This document shows positions 35,409 through 44,281 of a stretch of 64,000 nucleotides of DNA, one piece after another. The DNA comes from Capronia americana. Lineage: Eukaryota > Ascomycota > Eurotiomycetes > Chaetothyriales > Herpotrichiellaceae. Both the position numbers and the translations under genes were made by a program. Positions within the stretch are counted from its first letter, which is position 1. Every line of letters begins with the position of its first letter. The notes beneath the pieces were generated by a model. It had not been told where the DNA came from. It ran no database searches and saw only the letters and a program-made list of their open reading frames with translations. The stretch is taken from the NCBI GenBank assembly GCA_016110215.1, contig JADWQD010000004.1, positions 1,178,001-1,242,000 on the forward strand, written 5' to 3'.

Positions 35409-37596
35409 TCAGGTGAAGATCCTCCTCTTTGGCACTGGCGTTTCCCCTCCGAAGAGATTTCTTCCATTTGTGATCCTCAGGCCACCCTTTGCAGGTGTAG
35501 GACTTGCCATCATGTCGACATCGCCATCGCCATCGTCATCTTCGTCGATGCGAAACCCGACACTTTTAGTGAATAGATTCATCGGCCTCTTCGTCGCGCT
35601 GGCGCCACCCATGTCCTCGAGCATGCGATCCATGCCTTCTACATCGAGGTCGCCAGATGCGAGAAGCGTCTGGTCCGATGGTGGGGCTGTTTGGCTCGAT
35701 GCATTGGCTGACCCGGGGCTCGATGGTAGTGGGTTTAGTGACAGAATGAGACGGTGGGATGTTTGGATCAGCATGTCAGGTGTTGATGGTTTGGCGTCGA
35801 AGTTGCCGGTGGCATAGAAGGGATTATCGTAGGCAGATACTGGAAGGATACTGATCGAGCGTAGTGCTTGGCCACCTAGTCTGACGCTGGGAAGGCGGAC
35901 GGGCTTTGCTTCGCCTTTCCAGAAGGCAAGGATGGATGGAAGGTAGACGATTTCGTCGGCGTAGCTGATGACTATGTATTCATCGTGTGATGGACGGGTG
36001 GATGACTTTTCTTCGACGACGATGGACCCATGTTGTCGCGCATCTGGTCGGGTCGCTCCAGTATTGAGCTTTGAGCCTTGAAACAAGCCCTCAGATCGTA
36101 CCTTGCGAGTTGACGGAGTCATTGGAACAAGCGATCCTGAGGTCGGCTGAGCTTGTGAGTTTGCCGATTTCTGCTTTATCTCAGCGAAGGGCAAAATGTG
36201 GGAGTTGACTGAAAATCGAGTCAACGAGCCGCCGTGAATGCCAGATATGTTACCTTGGCCACGGATGAGATTGGCACCAGAGGTGGAAGACGTCGGTCCC
36301 ACAGCCTCGAGATCCCATATACCCCACTCCCCGTCCTCAAGCAACGCTATAACGGCACGGCCAGCTGCAACCCACTTTGCTTCGAGGACTCGCTTCCTTC
36401 TTTGGGTGGCATCTATGTCTTGTTGACTGAAGGTTGGGAGGAGGGTGATAAGGAACTTCCCTCGTTCGGCGCCAGAGGTCCTTGCAGAGCGCGTGGTCGA
36501 GACAGAGGCGTCCGTTATGTTTGATCCTCTGCGTTCCCTGGGATGTGCTTGCTGGAAGAGTTGGTAGATTTTAACAGCAGGATTGGAAGGGAGTGTGACA
36601 AGTAAGGATGAATGCCGTTCTGCGGGATACGGAGTGGTGTTGAACGACAGCTTGGCACCCACAGACGATGCACCAAGGCATGTCCTTCTGATTGGAACAG
36701 AATACTCGGGGCTCGGCAAGATTTGGTTTTTTCGTACAGGTACTTGGTGAACCAGTAACAGTCCTGATCCGGTGCAGGATATCGAAGCGACGAGCAAAGA
36801 CCATTGAGCTGAATCAGAGTCTTCCGGGTCTTGCCTTGACTGAGATTGTGAGCGCGTCTGAGACCGGTATTGAGTTTGTGCCTCGGCACCCTCCTCTTCA
36901 CGAGACTGAGTCCCGGTATGCGTAATGGCAATGTCGGAGACGAATTGCTGGTGCGAGTTTGCGCCTTCAATCTTGACCACTTGAACATCGATCTTGGAGG
37001 CATCCTGGATTTCTAGTGGTGGTGGGTCAAGAGGTGCCGATATGACTCGGAGTGCGAGATCTGAGCAGGCTGCAGCAACGACAATGCGATCTTTATAGAT
37101 GGCGGGCCATGCTCCCGGAGACGCTTGGTCAATATCCTTGGAAATATATGGTATGGCGATCCGCGTTGCAGTCGTTCCAAGTGGGATGTCGATGTGCCGT
37201 ATGACGTCTCGGTAGGGAGCATATGGATCAACTTCTTCTTGGTCCTCTTCGAACTCAGCTGGCGCTGCGGTAGTCTCTGCCGCTGTTGGCTCGTCGTCAT
37301 CGTCCAGGTCAATCACCATCGGACCGCTCTTTGAAGTCCCATTGGCTTTCGGAGCAAGCGTATCTTTTTGGGGTTTGAAGCTTTTGCCAGCATACCACAC
37401 GAGACGTAGGCCTTGCTCGTGGCCATAGACCACAACGGTAGAGCCATTGGACGATTGACGGGGATAGACATGCGATGCGTACGCTTCATGAGGGAGTTCG
37501 TAGCTGCACCGCGAGTTTAGACAAGTTGACCGGATCCGAGGTCGAAGCCTACCTGAGTTGATATCGCTCTTTCAGTTTAAGCACTGACCGATGCAT
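35409..37596 (-). CDS. nup37: Nucleoporin NUP37-like protein
   Basis: Exons 37596-37553 and 37503-35409 with a 49-base intron; 712 aa. The first exon encodes only MHRSVLKLKERYQL; the joined sequence then reads SYELPHEAY, A-S-H-V-Y-P-R-Q and VYGHEQGLRLVWYAGKSF, the N-terminal blade expected of fungal Nup37, a WD40-like component of the Nup107-160 (Y) complex of the nuclear pore. An acidic insert (DLDDDDEP, EDQEEVDP, about residues 65-95) and a long Ser/Thr-rich insert (about 195-220) interrupt the propeller. The final 100 residues hold a DVEGMDRMLEDMGG segment and the RIDEDDDGDGDVDM acidic tail. Blade signatures are weak, as is normal for this family. It lies head to head with APC1. Confidence 0.75.
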
Positions 37597-37929
37597 TTCG
37601 CAAGGTCCCGCGTTGGTGCAGGAGCAATGTAATGTTCTGGTGGTGAGCCTGAGTGTAGATGGTTGTTGACTTGGGCTCTGGTGTGGATTGAGGCTTCCTA
37701 CCTGAGGAATTTCTCCAAATCGCGTCGCAAGCGCGTCACACCGCGGGCTGCGATTCTCTCACATTCGCTTCACTTTCACTTCGTCTTCAACCAAATATGT
37801 ACGTATGAGCCCAACTTGGCACAACAAGTCTCGAAACACATGGCCTTGACAACTTAGAGATGTCTAGGGACCACCATCTACCGCAGCTGTTCCTCATGTC
37901 CTTAGCCCCCCCGCCGCCATCCCAAAGCC
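37597..37929. promoter_or_regulatory. Bidirectional promoter between NUP37 and APC1
   Basis: Only 333 bases separate the two start codons, which face away from each other. Both promoters and leaders must fit in this stretch. No clear TATA box is seen on either side, in keeping with housekeeping promoters. Confidence 0.75.
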
Positions 37930-40900
37930 ATGAGTTCGATTCAGTCGCTCGGCCTCCATGAGCCCAGCGCTTTATCTTACCTTGTGGCCGAGTCCATTCT
38001 ACCCGCCGACCCTCACCCGTCTCTATACAAGTGGACATTCTCACAAGTCCCAGACGAAAATGGCTCCGGTCGAGTTGAGGAAGAAATCCTTACCACACAA
38101 CATTTTGTGGTATGGTCCAGGAATGGTGCGATTAAGAGAGCATCGAGCCTGGCTGTGGAAGGAGAGCCTATCCTCCATGCCTTTGTGACTCGCTTTGGAC
38201 CAGATGAAGAACTTGAATCTAGGCTGCAATGGCACAACGACGACGAAATCTCGTTGGAATGGGCTCTGGTGGTGGTGCTTAAAACTCAGGCTCACATATT
38301 CCTTCTCTCCGGCGAGAGCTATGTTCTACCCTTGTCCTTTGAGGTCGGAGCTGCCTTTCCCTTCCCTCTGGGATTCATCCTACAGCGAAGGCTGGGGGAC
38401 GGTGAGCTTGATAGCCGTGTTGAGCCTCAACATGACCTCAGCACCATCAACGAAACTCTGACCTCTATCGGCGGTAACAGCTCAAGACCTTCACTGATCT
38501 TGCCTGAGAGGCTTCATTCGAATCCGGGACGCGTGCAATCAAATGCCAACGGAATGCCCCGAACCTTCTCCTTCACTGAGATAATGTCGGAGCTCGGATT
38601 GGTGGTGTGTAGCCCACATCGGAAAGGTGAACCTCTTGACGACTGCAATTCCCTGCCTCGCTCGGAAAAATTGGTCTTCATCTCTGGGATCGCCGAATTA
38701 GGCTCTGATGATCTTAACGCCAATCCGGTCTGCATGGCATTATCCTTGAATGAGACTACATCCACCTTCACCCTCTGGCACGTTGGCCGAGGACCAGTAA
38801 CGGAACATTATCGACAAAAGGCCAGGAATGACGGTCACCATAAGTCACGGACATCGTTGAGGAAAAGCTCCAACGTCTACGGTCGAGATACGGGTAATTT
38901 GAGGGAGAGCGTTCTAGGTTCTCGCCACGGCTATCCTGACAGCGGTCCTTATTTGTCTTTGGAAGAGACAACGTCTTTCCCGGCAAATGACCTGGCCTCA
39001 CAGCTTGGGCCCGAGTTTGGAGATGTTAGGGTGCAGACTCGTTCAGCACGAAGAGTCAGCTCTATGCTGGCACGGACAGACCTGGGGTCGGCCATGGATA
39101 GGAACACATTCAACGATCTGGCAATGGGTCATGTTGGTCGGAAGAGTCTCAATCGGGCAGCCAAACGAGGCGAGTCGATTGGTAGTTTCAATGATCGTCA
39201 GAGCTTTGGTTTCCGACGAAGAAGCTCTTACCCGACCAATGCATCCATCTTCAGCACTGGCACGTCCTTCCTGGACCTCTCAGCTCGCGGCTTGTTGGAG
39301 GAGATGGATCCCTTGCGCCAGTCCACGCGTCTCGAGGAGGATGCATTGGAAGCCTCTGAATCCAACCTGCCCAGGACTATAGGATTCTTCAAAGTAAAGA
39401 GCTTTCCTAGTGATCAGAATTCCACTATTACCAGCTCGCATCGAGAGGTAAAGGTTTTCCAGCTCGACGGCCCAAGCTCGCCCGGTCAAGATGGACATCG
39501 AATGAGGGAAATCTACCTATGCGTGATGGACAAGACCGCGCAGGAGATGACTCTGGTCAGAGTTCTTGTGAAAATCCACATGCCGGCCAGCACCCCAAAA
39601 CAATCCATGTCAAAATCTTCTTTTGAGCTGAAGGTCGCCGAGGTTCGCAGAATGCCCGGCATCAGGGACGCCTGCACAGTCATTGATGGATCTATCCAGC
39701 GCCTAGTCCTTTTGACGCAGTCACGGTCTCAAATCGCGAGTCTTCACCTCGAAGCACCCTGGTCGCCCTCGTTCCATATCCAGCTACCCGAGTGGTACGC
39801 GGTTTACGATCCTTTTCTCAGCCCTCAAAGAGCTAGTCCTAGGAAGGACAAAGATACCGGGATTAGAAGGTCTATACCTGGTACGGAAGTGAAGATCGAA
39901 GGTCTACTCAACTCGGGGTTTGAGGCGCAGATATATGCTGTAGACCAAGAGGGTCGCCAGCACTCGTTGGGACTTCCCCTTGCTCCTCGGGATGGTCTTG
40001 TCCGCCAAATCTTGCAAATGTGTGGATTGATTCTTGGTCCGAGTCAAGAAGAAACCCTCCAAGTTGCCTTCTGGGAGGTTTCCAGGTGGTTGAGAGGCCG
40101 AGACCCTTCGTTAATGTCCGAGTGGACTGCAATGGTGGTTGTGCTTTTTTCCCTGGCAGTCCCTTTCATAAGCAATCAGAATTCCAAATCAACACCAAGT
40201 CGGCGAAAGAAGACCGGTCTGTTGCGCTCTAGCAGCGGAAGCGCCATCGATCTTGCCAATTACCATCTCATGCATAAGGAAGGCCACGAGTTGGCCCCAG
40301 AGTTGGGCACTCGAGGATCAGCTTGGAATTGGTTATCGCAGAAACCCGTTAGCAACACAACACTCTCGCCAAAGTCTCAGCACACTAGGACTGCAAACGT
40401 AGCCTCTTTACATGATGGCAATCCCGAGAAGAATTCATTCTTGATGGTATGTATAGCCATGGCGAGAGAGTACACTCAGACGCCTCTGGGAGAGGCTGCG
40501 CTGGGACCGGAGGGTTATTTACCGACTTCAATCAACAGAGATCGCGAACAACGCTGCAATGCCATACCTAGCATTCTACTTGGTCTGCATCTTCTTTACG
40601 AAGAAGGTAAACTCAACGACACGTCCGCACCAAATCTAAAGGGATCCAAAGACAGCCTGCTACTGGTCCTAGTTCAACTGGGCCGCTGGCTTGGATGGAG
40701 AGACTGGACAGCTGAGAGTAACACTTATTACGAACATGAATCGGGAGAAGTGATGGAGTCTTTGTACGACGACTCGTTTATAGACGGTCTACGTATTCCA
40801 GCTCAGCCATTCCCACCACCTTCGATATACCAACACCTGGATAGCTGGATTAACGGTTCTCCGTCGGCTCCCTTTCTGACGTTGGCGCGAATAGCTGGTG

Positions 40901-43900
40901 TGACAGCCCCGAGCAGTCCTGACGACCCACTATGGAGGATGATGTTTGCATTGACCCCACGAACACTCGCAATGTTGTCGTTCATCGACCATGCGAGCGG
41001 ACAGCTCGGTCCAACAAAAGCACTTGACATTCTCCCCCGTTCAGGAGTGAGTGAGCATATGCTGACAACGCTTCCCGACGGAGTCGCTGCCGCTTTCTGT
41101 CAAGCTATCGCTTTGAAACGATTCGGGATGTCTCGACTTGCAGGCCTTGGAAATCAGCCTGTTCTGGGAACTGATCATCAAAACCGAAATATCTATGGCT
41201 CGTCTCACCCTTCACACAAACAGCAATTAATGCCCTCTCACGAAGCTGTTCGAGACTACCACACCGTTTGCTCATCTGCACTTGAGGCCGAAACGCTCCA
41301 ACGGTGGGACGCATCGTCTGAAGCTGACCGACAAGCAATTACGAAACTGATATTCAGCGAAGATCGTCGATTTCAAGAAGCTTCAAAGATTGTGAACCAG
41401 ACAAGACCTCCGCTCGTGGAATGTACTCCTGAACCTGGCTGGAGCGAGGTGGATTTACTCGAGGCGCAGAAAGCCCTTGCACAGCATGTCGCAAGAAGGA
41501 CTTTGTCAGTCGCTGCAGGACGAGGCATGATGCAATTCACTGCCCGTGTCCCATTGCTCACTGAACGGGTGCCCATACCTGCGTTCAGCTTGCAATGTGT
41601 CATGAAACCTCGAAACGCCAGCGAGAGTACCCAAGCCATGACTTTTAGTGCAGACAAATCCACGTTCACAGAGGAAAAGGTCTGTTGGGCGTTCTTCCAT
41701 AATGGTGCATCAATGGGTCTTATGATCTCGAGCGATGCTCAGGGGATCGATACTTCCTGGATCCTCTACAATAAGCCGCCCGAACTCACAAACCGGCACG
41801 CTGGGTTCTTGCTCGCCCTCGGACTCAACGGACATCTGAGATCACTTGCCAAATGGGTTGCCTTTAAGTACCTTACGCCCAAGCACACCATGACCTCCGT
41901 CGGGCTGCTGCTCGGATTGTCAGCTTCATTTCTAGGAACCATGGATACCCTTATCACCCGTCTCCTGTCTGTGCATGTCACTCGTCTACTGCCCCCCGGT
42001 GCTGCGGAGTTGAATCTCTCGCCGCTTACACAAACCACTGGAATCATGGGCATTGGTCTTTTGTACCATGATTCTCAGCATCGTCGCATGTCTGAGGTCA
42101 TGCTATCAGAGATCGAAAATAATGATCCAGAAGAAGGCGTCGTGCCCGACAACGTTCTTCGTGACGAGGGGTACAGACTTGCGGCCGGCTTCTCCTTGGG
42201 TCTTATCAATCTCGGGCAGGGAAGGCGTCTTCATGGTCTGCACGATGTGGGCGTAGTCGAACGTCTACTCACTATCGCCGTTGGAACCAAGAACGTGAAC
42301 ATGGTGCACGTGCTGGATCGTGCCACCGCTGGAGCTGTTATGGCTCTGGCATTTATCTTCCTCAAAACAAACAACGAAGCTATTGCGAAGAAAGTCGACG
42401 TTCCAGATACGTTGCACCAATTCGACTATGTGCGACCGGATATCTTTCTCCTCCGAACATTGGCTCGACATTTGATCATGTGGGACTCTATACAGCCCAC
42501 TCAGGACTTCATCAGGATGTCTCTGCCCAAGCCTTATACATCGCGCAGTGATTTGAGATCGACCAAGTTACTCAGTACGGAAGACATGCCTTTCTTCAAC
42601 ATTGTTGCCGGCATCTGTTTCGCCATCAGCTTGAGATTCGCGGGGTCTCAGCGCCATGATGTTCGCGATCTGTTGGTCACTTATCTTGATCAGTTCCTTC
42701 GCTTGAGCCGCTTGCCTGCTCGCAATTATGACGCGCGGGTGACGTTGAATAGTGTACGGAATTGCCTCGACGCTCTCGCGCTAGCCACGGCTTCGGTGAT
42801 GGCTGGTTCCGGCGACCTACATGTGATGCGTCGTCTGCGTGCTCTTCATGGACGTGTTGATAAAGAGACGCCGTTCGGAAGTCACCTGGCAGCTCATATG
42901 GCATTAGGCGCACTGTTCCTGGCCGGAGGTACACGGACCTTCGGTACTTCGAATCTCTGTATTGCAGCCCTGTGTATCGCCTTCTATCCGGTTTTCCCTA
43001 GTGATGTCCTCGACAATCGGGGACATCTCCAGGCTTTGCGCCATCTCTGGGTTCTCGCTGTTGAGGGACGATGCCTTGTGGCGAGAGACGGTGACGCAGG
43101 CGGCTCGGTCGTAGGCGGCATGACTGGTCTCATCCAATTGAGAGATGGCACCACCCAAGTCATCCGCTTGCCTGGCTTGGTCCCAGAGTTCGACACGATC
43201 AAGTCCATCGAGATCAAAGGTGCAGGCTTCTGGGATAGTTACATCGACCTCGAATCCGGCGGGAAGCACCTTCTGGAGAAAGTCAAGCAGGAAAACGCAG
43301 TTAATGTCGTGCTGCGACGCAGAGTCGCCTATGATACACCGTCTAAAGATCTCTTCATGGCAGAAATACAGGCAAGGGCTGAATCCATGGGCATCCCTAG
43401 CGTCGATCCGAATGCCGTTCCTTCATACTCACAGATCACTACCAACCCGGAACCTCTGGAGTGGCTCTTCGGTCTCGAAGCCTTCAGAGACTTCGACCAC
43501 GCGGAACGAGCGCTTATATTAGCTCCGACACCAGTGGATGGCAAAGCCTTCCTCAGAACATCGGTTGTGGATTCAAGGTTGGAGTTCGAGAAGGGTGTTC
43601 TTCCGCCGGCTGTGGAAAGAGGTCGAGCCGATAAAGACAAGCTCTGGCAATTGCGCCTATTGTTTGCTTGGTTCGATCGGTGGGAGAAGGAAGATGAAGA
43701 GAATGAGCGGAGACAGAAAGAGCAAGGGCCAAATGAAGGCGTGCAAGAAGCTGCGGGCGACGATGAAGAGAAAGATGGCGACAGGTGGTTCTCGGGTACG
43801 GGGGGAACCTGGCTACGGAGAGAGGTTATTGAACGATTGAGATGGCGGGTATGGAACATGACCACTGGCGGCACTGTCGAGGGTGGCAATGATGATGCCG

Positions 43901-43923
43901 ACGACGAAGACGAAGATATGTAA
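37930..43923 (+). CDS. apc1: Anaphase-promoting complex subunit 1 (APC1/BimE)
   Basis: Single intronless exon of 1997 codons, the longest gene here; A. nidulans BimE is of similar length. APC1 is the large scaffold of the anaphase-promoting complex, the ubiquitin ligase that triggers sister chromatid separation and exit from mitosis. Residues 1-700 form the propeller-like N-terminal part (EILTTQHFVVWSRNG near the start) with long Ser-rich loops around 290-460. The middle is helical (residues about 750-1200). Proteasome/cyclosome repeats follow at about 1290-1700, for example GLLLGLSASFLGTMD, TGIMGIGLLYHDSQHRRMSE, LAAGFSLGLINLGQG and AAHMALGALFLAGGTRTF. The C-terminus after 1880 becomes acidic (GGNDDADDEDEDM). 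Absence of introns in a 6 kb gene contrasts with the intron-rich neighbours. Confidence 0.95.
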   Translation: MSSIQSLGLHEPSALSYLVAESILPADPHPSLYKWTFSQVPDENGSGRVEEEILTTQHFVVWSRNGAIKRASSLAVEGEPILHAFVTRFGPDEELESRLQWHNDDEISLEWALVVVLKTQAHIFLLSGESYVLPLSFEVGAAFPFPLGFILQRRLGDGELDSRVEPQHDLSTINETLTSIGGNSSRPSLILPERLHSNPGRVQSNANGMPRTFSFTEIMSELGLVVCSPHRKGEPLDDCNSLPRSEKLVFISGIAELGSDDLNANPVCMALSLNETTSTFTLWHVGRGPVTEHYRQKARNDGHHKSRTSLRKSSNVYGRDTGNLRESVLGSRHGYPDSGPYLSLEETTSFPANDLASQLGPEFGDVRVQTRSARRVSSMLARTDLGSAMDRNTFNDLAMGHVGRKSLNRAAKRGESIGSFNDRQSFGFRRRSSYPTNASIFSTGTSFLDLSARGLLEEMDPLRQSTRLEEDALEASESNLPRTIGFFKVKSFPSDQNSTITSSHREVKVFQLDGPSSPGQDGHRMREIYLCVMDKTAQEMTLVRVLVKIHMPASTPKQSMSKSSFELKVAEVRRMPGIRDACTVIDGSIQRLVLLTQSRSQIASLHLEAPWSPSFHIQLPEWYAVYDPFLSPQRASPRKDKDTGIRRSIPGTEVKIEGLLNSGFEAQIYAVDQEGRQHSLGLPLAPRDGLVRQILQMCGLILGPSQEETLQVAFWEVSRWLRGRDPSLMSEWTAMVVVLFSLAVPFISNQNSKSTPSRRKKTGLLRSSSGSAIDLANYHLMHKEGHELAPELGTRGSAWNWLSQKPVSNTTLSPKSQHTRTANVASLHDGNPEKNSFLMVCIAMAREYTQTPLGEAALGPEGYLPTSINRDREQRCNAIPSILLGLHLLYEEGKLNDTSAPNLKGSKDSLLLVLVQLGRWLGWRDWTAESNTYYEHESGEVMESLYDDSFIDGLRIPAQPFPPPSIYQHLDSWINGSPSAPFLTLARIAGVTAPSSPDDPLWRMMFALTPRTLAMLSFIDHASGQLGPTKALDILPRSGVSEHMLTTLPDGVAAAFCQAIALKRFGMSRLAGLGNQPVLGTDHQNRNIYGSSHPSHKQQLMPSHEAVRDYHTVCSSALEAETLQRWDASSEADRQAITKLIFSEDRRFQEASKIVNQTRPPLVECTPEPGWSEVDLLEAQKALAQHVARRTLSVAAGRGMMQFTARVPLLTERVPIPAFSLQCVMKPRNASESTQAMTFSADKSTFTEEKVCWAFFHNGASMGLMISSDAQGIDTSWILYNKPPELTNRHAGFLLALGLNGHLRSLAKWVAFKYLTPKHTMTSVGLLLGLSASFLGTMDTLITRLLSVHVTRLLPPGAAELNLSPLTQTTGIMGIGLLYHDSQHRRMSEVMLSEIENNDPEEGVVPDNVLRDEGYRLAAGFSLGLINLGQGRRLHGLHDVGVVERLLTIAVGTKNVNMVHVLDRATAGAVMALAFIFLKTNNEAIAKKVDVPDTLHQFDYVRPDIFLLRTLARHLIMWDSIQPTQDFIRMSLPKPYTSRSDLRSTKLLSTEDMPFFNIVAGICFAISLRFAGSQRHDVRDLLVTYLDQFLRLSRLPARNYDARVTLNSVRNCLDALALATASVMAGSGDLHVMRRLRALHGRVDKETPFGSHLAAHMALGALFLAGGTRTFGTSNLCIAALCIAFYPVFPSDVLDNRGHLQALRHLWVLAVEGRCLVARDGDAGGSVVGGMTGLIQLRDGTTQVIRLPGLVPEFDTIKSIEIKGAGFWDSYIDLESGGKHLLEKVKQENAVNVVLRRRVAYDTPSKDLFMAEIQARAESMGIPSVDPNAVPSYSQITTNPEPLEWLFGLEAFRDFDHAERALILAPTPVDGKAFLRTSVVDSRLEFEKGVLPPAVERGRADKDKLWQLRLLFAWFDRWEKEDEENERRQKEQGPNEGVQEAAGDDEEKDGDRWFSGTGGTWLRREVIERLRWRVWNMTTGGTVEGGNDDADDEDEDM

Positions 43924-44123
43924 AGCATACGAGACAGAGCATAGTATTGATAATGCACGATTCAAATGTACTCAGTAGTCAGTGCCCATCTGATTTACAG
44001 TATTAACCATAGGGGAAAAGTGCACGTGGCGCCCATAGAGTATGTAGCAGCATTCGGGCACCAAACCAGCACGTAAATATCTCCGACTCACAGCTTATAA
44101 GTCATAATTGTATATAAACCTTC
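43924..44123. other. APC1 3' flank and 5S upstream region
   Basis: No coding sequence. The end contains the TTATAA element described separately. Confidence 0.6.
44095..44100 (+). promoter_or_regulatory. TATA-like element upstream of 5S rRNA
   Basis: TTATAA lies about 29-24 bases before the inferred 5S start. A TATA-like element near -29 is known upstream of dispersed ascomycete 5S genes. A second AT-rich stretch, TATATAAA, is at 44111-44118. Confidence 0.5.
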
Positions 44124-44241
44124 GCAATCGACCATAGGATATGGAAAACAGAACTTCCCGTTCGCTCAGTTGTACTTAAGCCATATGCCGGTTCGTTAGT
44201 ACTAAGGTGGGTGACCACTTAGGAATCCGGACTGTTGATTG
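44124..44241 (+). rRNA. 5S ribosomal RNA, dispersed copy
   Basis: The stretch follows the ascomycete 5S layout: CGACCATAGG near the start, CTTCCCG, GCTCAGTTGTACTTAAGCC, and the internal control box GGTGGGTGACCAC (44206-44218). Length about 118 bases. Stems: helix I CAATCGAC (44125-44132) with GTTGATTG (44234-44241); helix II ATATGG (44139-44144) with CCATAT (44181-44186); helix III GAAC (44151-44154) with GTTC (44160-44163); CTAAG (44202-44206) with CTTAG (44218-44222); CCGG (44188-44191) with CCGG (44227-44230). It differs from the common filamentous-ascomycete sequence in many positions, mostly G to A and C to T, but in stems both partners change together. It is therefore probably functional. 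The ends are accurate to a few bases. Confidence 0.85.
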
Positions 44242-44247
44242 TTTTTT
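44242..44247 (+). terminator. RNA polymerase III terminator of the 5S gene
   Basis: A run of six T directly follows the 5S 3' end. Confidence 0.8.
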
Positions 44248-44281
44248 GGTATCTGAATATAATTTTTGGTCTCTGAATATA
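44242..44281 (+). repeat. Two tandem copies of a ~19-base AT-rich unit
   Basis: A TTTTTGGTATCTGAATATA unit is followed by TTTTTGGTCTCTGAATATA just past the 5S gene, with one base different. This duplicates the T-run terminator. Confidence 0.65.

Noticed and set aside
44124..44241. RIP-damaged 5S pseudogene
   Set aside because: Many transitions compared with the usual sequence suggested RIP decay, but paired positions change together and the terminator is intact.
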